Under the pieces are notes generated by a model. It was given only the letters and a program-made list of their open reading frames with translations, made no database searches and had not been told where the DNA came from. Below are positions 38,790 to 47,069 of a stretch of 64,000 bases of DNA, piece after piece; the first letter of the stretch is position 1; each line of letters opens with the position of its first letter. The position numbers and the translations under genes were made by a program. The stretch is from Bifidobacterium felsineum (lineage in GTDB: Bacteria > Actinomycetota > Actinomycetes > Actinomycetales > Bifidobacteriaceae). The stretch spans positions 565,675-629,674 of the forward strand of contig NZ_PEBJ01000002.1 of NCBI RefSeq assembly GCF_002802915.1, given 5' to 3'.

Positions 38790-38936
38790 ACTGTAGGTTT
38801 TTCAACACAAAATGTAGGTTTTTGAACGTTGACTGTAGGATTTTCAACAGAATCCGTTCAAAAACCTACAGTCAGTGTTGTATTTCCTACAGTCAGTGTT
38901 GTATTTCCTACAGTCAGTGTTGAAAAACCTACAGTC
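38790..38936. repeat. Array of seven 21-bp-phased repeats, 3 forward + 4 inverted
   Basis: TGTAGG begins at 38792, 38813 and 38834, each time followed by a T/A-rich stretch and CAAC or GAAC. Its complement CCTACA begins at 38865, 38886, 38907 and 38928. Every step within each set is exactly 21 bp, two helical turns. A typical unit is CTGTAGGTTTTTCAACAC. The halves face each other around ~38852. It fills the gap between coaE (stop 38977) and uvrB (start 38774). The even phasing points to cooperative protein binding, but I know of no described regulator for this site. Confidence 0.93.
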
Positions 38937-38976
38937 TTATGAAAATCTGCCTTATAAGGGTTCGTCTTATGGGTTA

Positions 38977-39594
38977 TTAGGCTGGCGTATGGGTTTGTTC
39001 CAGCAGATATTGGTAGATCTCCTCCACTTGGGCCATCATCTTGGTCATTGGTTGAGCCGAATCGATGACCATGTCCGCAATCGCCCGGCGCTCGGATTCG
39101 CTGGATTGATGGCGGATGCGGCCTTCGGCCTGTTCAAGGCTCATGCCTCGTTCTTCGATCATGCGATCAAGCCGCATGCACACAGGCGCCTCTACCGTAA
39201 TAATGTGGTCGAATCTAAAGGGGATGCTGTCGATGACTTCGGCAAGCAATGGGACATCATGAATGATGATGTCCGAAGGAGCGCATGACTGCTCTTGTTG
39301 GGCAGCAAGCCGATAGATAAGCGGATGTTCGATGGCATCCAACCGTTCTCGCGCTCCCGGTTTGCCATGTGCACCGAACACATGGTCGGCCATCCAGGAA
39401 CGGTTCAACGTACCGTCGGCCAGTAAGGCATCCGGACCGAATGTCTCGGCGATTCTGGCAATGGCCTCTCCCCCGGGCTCAACAATCCGATGCGCCAGTG
39501 CATCGTAGTCGATGATTACCGCTCCGAGTTCGGCAAATCGCGCTGAAACCGTGCTTTTGCCTGCAGCGATGCCGCCTGTCAGTCCAATTCTCAT
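38977..39594 (-). CDS. coaE: Dephospho-CoA kinase
   Basis: The 205-aa protein has the P-loop MRIGLTGGIAAGKSTVSARF at the start, then VIIDYDALAHRIVEPGGEA, HPLIYRLAAQQE and IIHDVPLLAEV typical of CoaE. It phosphorylates dephospho-CoA in the last step of CoA synthesis. The start could be the ATG at 39594 or 39603; neither has a ribosome site, and the rpsA terminator hairpin lies just upstream, so a very short leader or leaderless mRNA is possible. Downstream lies the 21-bp repeat array, then uvrB. Confidence 0.92.
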   Translation of the reverse strand: MRIGLTGGIAAGKSTVSARFAELGAVIIDYDALAHRIVEPGGEAIARIAETFGPDALLADGTLNRSWMADHVFGAHGKPGARERLDAIEHPLIYRLAAQQEQSCAPSDIIIHDVPLLAEVIDSIPFRFDHIITVEAPVCMRLDRMIEERGMSLEQAEGRIRHQSSESERRAIADMVIDSAQPMTKMMAQVEEIYQYLLEQTHTPA

Positions 39595-39605
39595 AAAGGC
39601 CATGC

Positions 39606-39641
39606 TAATACGAGAAAACCCGGCCCATATGGACCGGGTTT
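39606..39641 (-). terminator. Rho-independent terminator after rpsA
   Basis: On the minus strand an 11-pair stem with one mismatch (39616-39626 with 39631-39641, loop ATAT) is followed by TTTTCTCG. It separates rpsA from coaE. Confidence 0.85.
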
Positions 39642-39669
39642 CCATTACGCACTAAGCGTCAGCAGTAGC

Positions 39670-41145
39670 TCACTTGCCGAGCAGCTGGTCGCGCAGAGCG
39701 GCGAGCTGGTCGGAGTCGGCGAGGGTGCCGGTAGCCGGAGCTGCGGAAGAGTAGTTGGAGGTCTCCTCGACCGGCTTCTCTTCCTTCTGGCCCTGGCCGT
39801 CGGCAGCAGCGGACTCGGCTGCGTTGGCCAGTTCCTTGGCGACGAACTCCTTGTGCTCTTCCCACAGTTCGTGAGCGGCAGCGTACTGGGATTCCCATTC
39901 CTCGCGCTGCTTCTCGTAACCAGCGATCCACTCGTTGGTGTTCGGGTCGAAGCCTTCAGGGTACTTGTAGTTGCCCTGCTCGTCGTACTCGGCCGGCATG
40001 CCGTAGATAGCCGGATCGAAGTCCTCGGAAGCCGGGTCAACGGAGTCGTTGGCCTGCTTGAGGGACAGGGAGATGCGGCGACGATCGAGATCGACGTCGA
40101 TCACCTTGACGAACACGGTCTCGCCCGGCTTGACAACGGTCTCCGGGTTCTCGACGTGACGGTTGGCGAGCTCGGAGATGTGCACCAGGCCCTCGATGCC
40201 GTCTTCGACGGAGATGAAGACACCGAACTGAACGATCTTGGTGACCTTGCCCTTGACGATCTGGCCAGGAACGTGGGTGCGAGCGAAGCGCTGCCACGGA
40301 TCTTCCTGGGTGGCTTTGAGGGACAGGGAGATGCGTTCGCGATCGAGATCGACGTCGAGCACCTCAACGGTGACCTTGTCGCCGACCTTGACGACCTCGG
40401 ACGGGTGATCGATGTGCTTCCAAGACAGCTCGGAAACGTGAATCAGGCCGTCAACGCCACCCAGGTCAACGAAGGCGCCGAAGTTGACGATGGAGGACAC
40501 AACGCCCTCACGGATCTGGCCCTTCTTGAGCTGGGAGAGGAAGGTCTCACGGACTTCGGACTGGGTCTCCTCGAGGTACTGGCGACGGGAGAGGACCACG
40601 TTGTTGCGGTTCTTGTCGAGCTCGAGGATCTTGGCCTTGATCTTCTGGCCGATGTACGGGGAGAGATCGCGGACACGACGCATTTCGACGAGGGAAGCCG
40701 GCAGGAAGCCACGCAGACCGATGTCGACGATGAGGCCGCCCTTGACAGCTTCGATGACGGTGCCCTCAACAACGCCGTCAGCTTCCTTGATCTTCTCGAT
40801 GTCGCCCCAGGCACGCTCGTACTGAGCACGCTTCTTGGAGAGAATCAGTCGGCCTTCCTTGTCTTCCTTGGTGACGACAAGGGCTTCAATCTGGTCGCCG
40901 ACCTCGACGACTTCGTCAGGATCAACGTCCTTCTTGATGGAAAGTTCGCGGGAAGGAATCACACCTTCGGTCTTGTAGCCGATGTCCAGGAGAACTTCGT
41001 CGTGATCGATCTTAACGACGGTGCCCTCAACCAGATCACCATCGTCGAAGTTCTTGATGGTGGAATCGACTGCCTTGATGAAGTCCTCTTCGGTGCCGAT
41101 GTCGTTGATGGCGACCTTGGTGACTTCAGTGTTGTTCTCTGCCAT
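39670..41145 (-). CDS. rpsA: 30S ribosomal protein S1
   Basis: The 491-aa protein contains four S1 RNA-binding repeats, each starting like DGDLVEGTVVKIDHDEVLLDIGYK, then VVEGTVIEAVKGGLIVDIG, IREGVVSSIVNFGAFVDLGG and IVKGKVTKIVQFGVFISVEDG. A long low-complexity acidic and alanine-rich C-terminus follows. It helps recruit mRNA to the ribosome. Codon bias is strong. There is no Shine-Dalgarno before the ATG, and the leader contains a 9-bp hairpin (41196-41204 with 41219-41227), which would suit self-regulation. A terminator follows. Confidence 0.96.
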   Translation of the reverse strand: MAENNTEVTKVAINDIGTEEDFIKAVDSTIKNFDDGDLVEGTVVKIDHDEVLLDIGYKTEGVIPSRELSIKKDVDPDEVVEVGDQIEALVVTKEDKEGRLILSKKRAQYERAWGDIEKIKEADGVVEGTVIEAVKGGLIVDIGLRGFLPASLVEMRRVRDLSPYIGQKIKAKILELDKNRNNVVLSRRQYLEETQSEVRETFLSQLKKGQIREGVVSSIVNFGAFVDLGGVDGLIHVSELSWKHIDHPSEVVKVGDKVTVEVLDVDLDRERISLSLKATQEDPWQRFARTHVPGQIVKGKVTKIVQFGVFISVEDGIEGLVHISELANRHVENPETVVKPGETVFVKVIDVDLDRRRISLSLKQANDSVDPASEDFDPAIYGMPAEYDEQGNYKYPEGFDPNTNEWIAGYEKQREEWESQYAAAHELWEEHKEFVAKELANAAESAAADGQGQKEEKPVEETSNYSSAAPATGTLADSDQLAALRDQLLGK

Positions 41146-41302
41146 GTAAATATATGGTTTCTAATAGTGGATGGATAATTACTCGATATTCAGTTATGCT
41201 TGTACGCCCTTTCAGGCATACAAGCATTCAGGATACATAGAGCTATAGCCAAGAAACCACTGCAATACAAAGGCGTGTCGTGTGTTCTCTTTCGAAGAGG
41301 CC

Positions 41303-41433
41303 GCTGGTGGGTGAGGATGTGCATGTCTCGACACACTCAAAGGCCGTTTGGCCTCGCTCCGGTGCGTGCTCACAGAGCTTAGCACGCACCTACGCTGCTT
41401 ACAGTCGAGTCACGCACATCCTCACCCACCAGC
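41303..41433. repeat. Long stem-loop element, copy 3 (after folD)
   Basis: The arms 41303-41331 and 41405-41433 are complementary over 29 bp with two mismatches. The 73-nt loop starts CACACTCAAAGGCCGTTTGGCC and has a perfect inner helix GGTGCGTGCT (41361-41370) with AGCACGCACC (41381-41390). Relative to copy 2 this helix differs in sequence yet stays paired. It lies 7 nt from the folD stop, upstream of rpsA. Confidence 0.9.
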
Positions 41434-41439
41434 TCCGCA

Positions 41440-42315
41440 TTATAAGGAGCGCTCGGCCATTTCCACTACGTTGGCAAGCAGCATGGCGCGCGTCATCGGT
41501 CCCACACCTCCGGGGTTGGGCGTGTAGGCGGATGCCTTGTCGTAGCAGGCCTTGTCTACGTCACCCTTGATGCGGTAGCGTCCAGCCTCTTCGTCGAAAA
41601 CGCGGCTGACACCGACATCAACCAGCACCGCACCCTCTTTGATCTTGTCCGGGGTGACGAATCCGGCTGAGCCCATGGCGGCGACGATCACATCCGCGCG
41701 ACGCATATGGTCCGCTACATCCTTGGTGCCGGTATGGCACAGGGTCACGGTGGCGTTGACGGCGTTGCGGGTCAGCATCAGGCCGATGGTGCGTCCGATG
41801 GTGATGCCACGGCCGAGCACACAGACTTCCTTGCCGTTCAGATCGATGTTGTAAGCCTTGAGCAGCTCGATGACGCCGCGCGGCGTGCAGGGCAGCGGTG
41901 TGGAGATGTCACCGCGCACATGAAGTACCAACTCGCCAAGGTTGTACGGGTGCATGCCGTCAGCGTCCTTGGCCGGGTCGATGAGGTCGATGATGGCATT
42001 CTGGTCGATGCCCTTGGGCAACGGCAGCTGGACGATGAAGCCGTTGCAGGCCGGGTCTTCGTTCAGTTCCTTCACCGCGTTCGCGATATCCTCGAAGGAG
42101 GCGTCGGCCGGCAATTCCTTCTTCACCGAATTGACGCCGATCTCCTTGCAGTCGGCATGCTTGCCGGCCACATATTTCACTGACCCCGGGTCCTCCCCTA
42201 CCAGCAACGTGCCCAAACCCGGCACCACACCTTGCGCCTTGAGACGCTCAACGCGCTCGGCGAGATCAGCCTTGATGTCGGCAGCGACCTTCTTGCCGTC
42301 GATTCTTGTAGCCAT
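41440..42315 (-). CDS. folD: Bifunctional methylenetetrahydrofolate dehydrogenase / methenyltetrahydrofolate cyclohydrolase
   Basis: The 291-aa protein shows FolD landmarks: [29 protein letters not shown] with the catalytic Lys region, [54 protein letters not shown] and the C-terminal [16 protein letters not shown]. It interconverts one-carbon folates in the cytoplasm using NADP. The ATG at 42315 has AAGGAAGGG upstream. A long stem-loop starts 7 nt past its stop. Confidence 0.95.
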   Translation of the reverse strand: MATRIDGKKVAADIKADLAERVERLKAQGVVPGLGTLLVGEDPGSVKYVAGKHADCKEIGVNSVKKELPADASFEDIANAVKELNEDPACNGFIVQLPLPKGIDQNAIIDLIDPAKDADGMHPYNLGELVLHVRGDISTPLPCTPRGVIELLKAYNIDLNGKEVCVLGRGITIGRTIGLMLTRNAVNATVTLCHTGTKDVADHMRRADVIVAAMGSAGFVTPDKIKEGAVLVDVGVSRVFDEEAGRYRIKGDVDKACYDKASAYTPNPGGVGPMTRAMLLANVVEMAERSL

Positions 42316-42412
42316 CGAAGCCCTTCCTTGCATGTTTCGGTGAACAGTATCGAAACTGTAGACTATCGTTGAAATAAGTCAGATTTGTATCTCACGATGA
42401 AGAAGGCTTGCC

Positions 42413-43720
42413 ATGGGGACTCGATTTGCACGATTCACGCGATTCGCCGCTGCCTCAATCAGCGCGCTGATTCTCCTCGCGGCAGCCGCCTGCGGGTCTC
42501 AGACGCCCTCGGAACAGCCTTCGAACGAAGCCGACAACACCGCACAGCAACCGACCGGCCCGATCACCGTCGTCTCCTCGCTGAATCAATGGGGTTCGTT
42601 GGCCGCCGAACTGGGCGGCGATGATGTGAAGGTCACATCCATTGTGAATTCCACCAATGTGGATGCGCATGATTTCGAGCCGAAGACCTCGGATGTCGCC
42701 AAACTCTCCAAAGCGCAAATCGTGGTGGCCAATGGCGCCGGCTATGATTCCTGGGCCACCAAGTCCCTGAGCACGTCCTCGAACCTGGTGTCCGCCGCTT
42801 CCGTAGTCGGAGCCATGGAAGGGGACAATCCGCATCTGTGGTTCTCCAAGGATGCCCGTTCCGGCATGGCGGAGGCGATCACCGAAGCGTATATCAAGGC
42901 ATTGCCCAGCAAGAAGAAGGATTTCCAACAGCGTCTCAAGACCTGGCAACAGGGTGAGAAGTCCTTGGAGAAATGGACCAGCGATTTCACCAAAAAGCAC
43001 AGCAAACTCACGTATGCAGCCACGGAACCGGTTGTCTATTATCTGATGGCGGATCTCGGCTTCGACGACTCCACACCCAAGGGATATTCGCAATCCATTG
43101 CTTCCGGCGGCGAAGTGGCTCCTGCCGACTTGCAATCATTCCAGGAAATCATCGAAGACCGTGATATCGATGTGCTCATTAATAACACGCAGGAATCCAG
43201 TGACGCCACGAATATGATCACGGGCACCGCAGGCCGTTCCGATGTTCCCGTAGTGGATGTGTCCGAGCAGATGCCGAAAGATGCCACTTCGCTCAATGCG
43301 TGGATCAACCAGCTGGTCAATGCGATCATCGACGCCGTAGATCCTACGTATGGATGCGATACGGATGATGCTGACAGCAATGCTGATGCCAATGACACCG
43401 ACGCCGATGACGCCGACGCCGACAGCGCAGACAATACCGATGGTACCTCGGGCGACGGCAATACGACCGGCAACAATGGCAATGGCACCGACGGCGCTAC
43501 CGGTAACGGCACGAGCAACGATGGTCAATCGAGCCAGTCTGATGAATCTTCGGATGGCTCCACCGCAGAAGACGAGGCTCCCAATTTCATCCGCGAATGC
43601 AAGGCATCTTCGAAGAGCACTTCAACCGACGCCAATGGGCAGACGTCATCTGATGGTTCCGACAACACCGATGACGGTTCCACTCCATCCAACGCAGGCC
43701 AGACCGACCCCGGGAAGTGA
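42413..43720 (+). CDS. Zinc-type ABC transporter substrate-binding lipoprotein with acidic tail
   Basis: The 435-aa protein begins with a lipoprotein signal peptide (Leu-rich core, lipobox LAAAAC, Cys27). A ZnuA/TroA-type domain follows, with metal-ligand candidates His86 (NVDAHDFEP) and His141 (DNPHLWF). The usual third His region reads ATEPVVYYL, so it may be Glu here, and NNTQESSD supplies an acidic residue. After ~310 residues comes a ~110-residue tail rich in Asp, Asn, Ser, Thr and Gly with runs such as DADANDTDADDADADS, flanked by Cys residues. It captures metal outside the membrane for the ATPase and permease encoded next. Confidence 0.88.
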   Translation: MGTRFARFTRFAAASISALILLAAAACGSQTPSEQPSNEADNTAQQPTGPITVVSSLNQWGSLAAELGGDDVKVTSIVNSTNVDAHDFEPKTSDVAKLSKAQIVVANGAGYDSWATKSLSTSSNLVSAASVVGAMEGDNPHLWFSKDARSGMAEAITEAYIKALPSKKKDFQQRLKTWQQGEKSLEKWTSDFTKKHSKLTYAATEPVVYYLMADLGFDDSTPKGYSQSIASGGEVAPADLQSFQEIIEDRDIDVLINNTQESSDATNMITGTAGRSDVPVVDVSEQMPKDATSLNAWINQLVNAIIDAVDPTYGCDTDDADSNADANDTDADDADADSADNTDGTSGDGNTTGNNGNGTDGATGNGTSNDGQSSQSDESSDGSTAEDEAPNFIRECKASSKSTSTDANGQTSSDGSDNTDDGSTPSNAGQTDPGK

Positions 43721-43800
43721 TGTGCAACGCGCATCATAACACGTTGCATCAGGGCACTCTTCATGGTGCCGACAATGCCATCAGCAGCCACATACGCTAT

Positions 43801-43815
43801 TGAGAACGATTGTCA
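43801..43815. promoter_or_regulatory. Zur/Fur-type box upstream of the metal ABC ATPase gene
   Basis: TGAGAACGATTGTCA is an imperfect palindrome of the TGAnAAnnATTnTCA Zur type. It lies 25 nt before the ATPase start and 80 nt after the binding-protein stop, so it may govern an internal promoter. I saw no equally good box upstream of the binding-protein gene. Confidence 0.65.
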
Positions 43816-43839
43816 GCATCATTTGCCACAATCGGAGGC

Positions 43840-44703
43840 ATGAACAGCAATTCCGAGTGCATCGTGTTCAACGATGCAGCCATCAAACGTGGAGACCATA
43901 CTATCTGGCAACATGGCACCTTCTCCATCCCCTACGGGTCGGTCACGGCCATCGTGGGAACCAATGGCGCAGGCAAAACCACGATGATGAAAGCGGAACT
44001 CGGGTTGCTGCCGCTGGCGCACGGCACTGTGCACGTGCTGGGCAAACTGGCGGGCCAGTCGAACCAGCGTATCGGCTATGTGCCGCAAAGCTATGTGTCG
44101 AACGTGGATTCGAACCTCACCGCCGAGCAGTCCGTGCTGCTGGGGCTCACCGGTACCCGTTTCGGCATTCATCCGATCACCAAAGGCCAGCGGGCCAAGG
44201 CACGTGAGGCCATGGAGTTCACCGGCATCGCCGACAAGGCGAAATACCGGCTTTCCGAATTATCCGGCGGACTGCGTCAACGTGTGGCCATCGCGCAGGC
44301 ACTGGTCTGCGACCCCAAGCTGCTCATGTTGGACGAACCGTTGGCCAATCTCGACCTGGCCAGCCAGCGAGCCACCGTGCACGTGCTGGCCCGTCTCAAT
44401 CAGGAGCTGGGCATGACCATTCAAGTGGTGGCACATGACCTCAATATGCTGCTGCCGATACTTACAGGCGCGGTGTATCTGCTGGACGGCCACCCCCATT
44501 ACGCCGATATGGGCAAAGTTCTGGATTCCGATTTGTTGACCCACCTCTATGGCACACAGGTCCAGGTGGTCACCACTCCGCAAGGCGACATGTTCGTGAC
44601 CCCGACTCCCGACGAGCCTCGCGACCAGGAGCAAGACATGCACTCCGCAGCTGAAGTGGCGCAAATGCATCACCATCATCATGGCGGCAAGCGTGCGAAT
44701 TAA
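43840..44703 (+). CDS. Metal ABC transporter ATP-binding protein (ZnuC-like)
   Basis: The 287-aa ABC ATPase has Walker A GTNGAGKTT, Q-loop VPQSYVSNVD, signature LSGGLRQR, Walker B LLMLDEPLANLD and the switch His in VVAHDLN. The C-terminus ends in a His-rich stretch (HHHHHGG), which may bind metal. The ATG at 43840 has GGAGG only one nt away, an unusually tight spacing; the frame extends to a TTG at 43810, but that overlaps the Zur-like box. It drives the permease encoded 36 nt downstream. Confidence 0.9.
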   Translation: MNSNSECIVFNDAAIKRGDHTIWQHGTFSIPYGSVTAIVGTNGAGKTTMMKAELGLLPLAHGTVHVLGKLAGQSNQRIGYVPQSYVSNVDSNLTAEQSVLLGLTGTRFGIHPITKGQRAKAREAMEFTGIADKAKYRLSELSGGLRQRVAIAQALVCDPKLLMLDEPLANLDLASQRATVHVLARLNQELGMTIQVVAHDLNMLLPILTGAVYLLDGHPHYADMGKVLDSDLLTHLYGTQVQVVTTPQGDMFVTPTPDEPRDQEQDMHSAAEVAQMHHHHHGGKRAN

Positions 44704-44739
44704 TCGAATTCATGCATGGGTAATGATTGGGATATAGCA

Positions 44740-45576
44740 ATGACTTCTATCGATTTCTCGTTTGACCCTGAGTGGATGGGCACGCTCACCGCTCCATTTA
44801 TGACGAACGCCTTTGTGGCGGGATTGTGCATCGCCTTGGCTGCCGGCGTAATGGGATATTTCACCATCGCCAGGCATTCCACTTTCGCCGCACATGCCTT
44901 GGCTCATATCGGTTTGCCTGGCGCCACCGGCGCGGTATTGCTCGGTCTGCCGGTATCACTGGGTATGGGTGTCTTCGCCCTCGGCGGAGCACTCATTATC
45001 GGCGCATTGGGCAAGCGTATATCCGAGCGAGAAATAGCCACCGGCACCGTTCTGGCGTTCGCCACCGGTCTGGGTCTGTTCTTCGCGCGACTTTCCAGTT
45101 CCGCTTCCCAACAGATGCAATCCATTCTGTTCGGTTCGATTCTGACCATCACTGACGGCCAAATCATTGGTTTTGCTATTTTCGACGCACTGCTGCTGGT
45201 GCTGCTGGCCATCATCTATCGGCCGTTGTTGTTCAGCTCCTTGGATGAGCAGGTCGCACAGGCCAAAGGCGTACCGATCGGACTGATGAATGTGGCATTC
45301 ATGGCAATTATGGCCGGTGTTATCACCATCGCCGTGCCCGCGGTTGGCACTTTGCTGATTTTCGCATTGGTGATTACGCCAGCGGCGACTGCCAATATCC
45401 TTGCCGGCTCTCCGTTGAAAGCCATGATCATCGCCAGTGTGTTGTGTCTGATTTCCATTTGGGCCGGGCTGGTGCTTTCCGCTATGTTCCCCGCTCCCCC
45501 AAGCTTCATCATCGTGACGATTTCCACGCTGTTCTGGGCCATTGCCAAAGGTGCGGCTGCGCTCAAAGCACGGTAA
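44740..45576 (+). CDS. Metal ABC transporter permease (ZnuB-like)
   Basis: The 278-aa protein has eight or so membrane segments and the ABC-3 family layout (ARHSTFAAHALAHIGLPGATGAV, ILFGSILTITDGQIIGF, LLIFALVITPAATAN). It forms the membrane channel for zinc-type metal import with the two preceding genes. I favour the ATG at 44740 (MTSIDFSF); an ATG at 44716 in frame is also possible, and ribosome sites are weak for both. Confidence 0.9.
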   Translation: MTSIDFSFDPEWMGTLTAPFMTNAFVAGLCIALAAGVMGYFTIARHSTFAAHALAHIGLPGATGAVLLGLPVSLGMGVFALGGALIIGALGKRISEREIATGTVLAFATGLGLFFARLSSSASQQMQSILFGSILTITDGQIIGFAIFDALLLVLLAIIYRPLLFSSLDEQVAQAKGVPIGLMNVAFMAIMAGVITIAVPAVGTLLIFALVITPAATANILAGSPLKAMIIASVLCLISIWAGLVLSAMFPAPPSFIIVTISTLFWAIAKGAAALKAR

Positions 45577-45599
45577 AAAACGCATAAAAGCCTGTATCT

Positions 45600-45644
45600 C
45601 TCGGTAAACGTACACTGAGCGGCACTCAGTGTACGTTTACCGAG
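45600..45644. terminator. 20-bp perfect hairpin between convergent permease gene and ispF
   Basis: The arms 45600-45619 and 45625-45644 are perfectly complementary around CGGCA. It lies between two convergent stop codons (45576 and 45654). There is no T-run on either strand immediately after the stem. Confidence 0.7.
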
Positions 45645-45653
45645 AAAAAGACA

Positions 45654-46178
45654 TCACAAACGGATGACCAGAGCATTGGCGATGGCGGCGATGCCCTCGC
45701 CACGCCCGGTGAAGCCCATATGATCCGTTGTGGTGGCCGTAACGGAAACTCGGCATCCAATCGCCTGGGATAATGCCGATTCGGCTTCGGCTCGTCGGGT
45801 GCCGATTTTCGGACGATTGCCGATAATCACCACCGACGCCGAAGTGGGCGCAAAACCATGTTGACGAAGATGCGACACCGTTTCGCGAAGCATATCGGCC
45901 CCATGCATGCCGGCGCCATGCGCCTGAGCGCCGACACCGAACAGAGAACCGATATCGCCTAGACCTGCTGCGGAGAGCAGGGCATCGATAAGGGCATGCG
46001 CAGCCACATCGCCATCGGAATCTCCTTCGATGCCCTCGTATCGAGCCGCCACCGTCGAATCAGCGTCTTCCGGAACAGGCCAATGGAGTCCGGCGACCCA
46101 TAGGGGGCGTCCGGTTCCGGCCGGAGCGAAACGATGCGCATCGAATCCCTGGCCAATCATCATGCTGCTGTCGGTCAC
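45654..46178 (-). CDS. ispF: 2-C-methyl-D-erythritol 2,4-cyclodiphosphate synthase
   Basis: The 174-aa protein carries IGQGFDAHRFAP (metal-binding Asp/His), GDSDGDVAAHALIDALLSAAGLGDIGSLF and the C-terminal TTTDHMGFTGRGEGIAAIANALV, characteristic of IspF. It closes the cyclodiphosphate in the MEP isoprenoid pathway. The GTG at 46178 is preferred because GGAGG lies 5 nt upstream. It follows carD on the same strand after a terminator, so expression may rely on read-through or its own promoter. Confidence 0.93.
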   Translation of the reverse strand: MTDSSMMIGQGFDAHRFAPAGTGRPLWVAGLHWPVPEDADSTVAARYEGIEGDSDGDVAAHALIDALLSAAGLGDIGSLFGVGAQAHGAGMHGADMLRETVSHLRQHGFAPTSASVVIIGNRPKIGTRRAEAESALSQAIGCRVSVTATTTDHMGFTGRGEGIAAIANALVIRL

Positions 46179-46247
46179 CGAATCCTCCAATATATCCCTA
46201 TGCCGCGGCCCATTGACCGCATGCACCGTGGCAACAATGCCAAGCAA

Positions 46248-46293
46248 TACAAAATACAAAAATCCCGGTTCATCATTGATGATGACCGGGATT
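46248..46293 (-). terminator. Terminator between carD and ispF
   Basis: On the minus strand AATCCCGGTCATCA pairs with TGATGAACCGGGATT with one bulge (within 46261-46293), followed by TTTTTGTATT. Confidence 0.85.
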
Positions 46294-46298
46294 CGTGC

Positions 46299-46892
46299 TC
46301 ACTTCTTCTTGGACTTCTTTTCGGCAGCCACTCGGGCAAGTGTATCGGCTGCGGCTTCTTCCGGCTCTTCGGTGTGATGCTTTTCATCACCTGGCTGAGC
46401 AGGTTCATAGCCAAGGTTCACATCGAGAAGACGCTGCGCTTCAGGCTCGTCGATCTTCTCGCTCAACGCGATCTCGGAAGTCAGAATGGCACGGGCCTTG
46501 GTCAGCATGCGCTTCTCGCCGGCAGACAGACCATGCTCATCCACATCACGCTGGGCAAGATCGCGAACCACTTCTGCGATCTTGTTGACGTCGCCGGTGG
46601 CGATCTTCTCCACATTGAGCTTGTAACGACGGGACCAATTCATCTCTTTTTCGATAATCGGCGTACGCAGAATCTCGAACACCTTAGCCACTTCGGAAGC
46701 AGAGACGATGTCGCGCACACCGACCTTCTTGGCATTGTCGACCGGAACGTTGATGACCAAACCATCCGAAGACAATACGGACAGCTGGAGATATTCACGC
46801 GTCACGCCCTTGACCGTCCGCTCGGTGATGGCCTCCACCTTTGCTGCACCATGACGTGGATAGACGACCATATCGCCGACTTGATAAGACAT
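46299..46892 (-). CDS. carD: CarD family transcriptional regulator
   Basis: The 197-aa protein starts with the RNA-polymerase-interacting domain SYQVGDMVVYPRHGAAKVEAI and continues with LQLSVLSSDGLVINVPVDNAKKVGVRDI, then a helical DNA-binding part with WSRRYKLNVEKIATGD. CarD binds the polymerase beta subunit and stabilises open complexes in actinobacteria. The last ~40 residues are charged (ending KKKSKKK-like). The ATG at 46892 has GGAGGG upstream. A terminator follows, then ispF, a common pairing in actinobacteria. Confidence 0.93.
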   Translation of the reverse strand: MSYQVGDMVVYPRHGAAKVEAITERTVKGVTREYLQLSVLSSDGLVINVPVDNAKKVGVRDIVSASEVAKVFEILRTPIIEKEMNWSRRYKLNVEKIATGDVNKIAEVVRDLAQRDVDEHGLSAGEKRMLTKARAILTSEIALSEKIDEPEAQRLLDVNLGYEPAQPGDEKHHTEEPEEAAADTLARVAAEKKSKKK

Positions 46893-47069
46893 GTACCCTC
46901 CGAGAACTGACGGCTCACACACAAAAACTCGAATAATTATGCCACTCGGCATGGACCGCGAAAATGAGAACGCTCACACCACCCTCAACACGCTGAAATC
47001 TCGAGAAATTCGATATATTTACTGCGTTAATACGGCGTTTTCAACTTTTACGCACGTAGACTTTTGCGC

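Noticed and set aside
38790..38936. CRISPR array
   Set aside because: The repeats are 21-bp tandem units with no unique spacers and change orientation midway; no cas genes are nearby.
38790..38936. LexA box upstream of uvrB
   Set aside because: No GAAC-N4-GTTC-type dyad fits at a promoter position; GTTCAAAAAC is part of the repeat unit.
46965..46978. LacI-type operator before glgB
   Set aside because: Only one half (CGCTCACA) is good; the other half is out of register, so it is mentioned only in the glgB entry.
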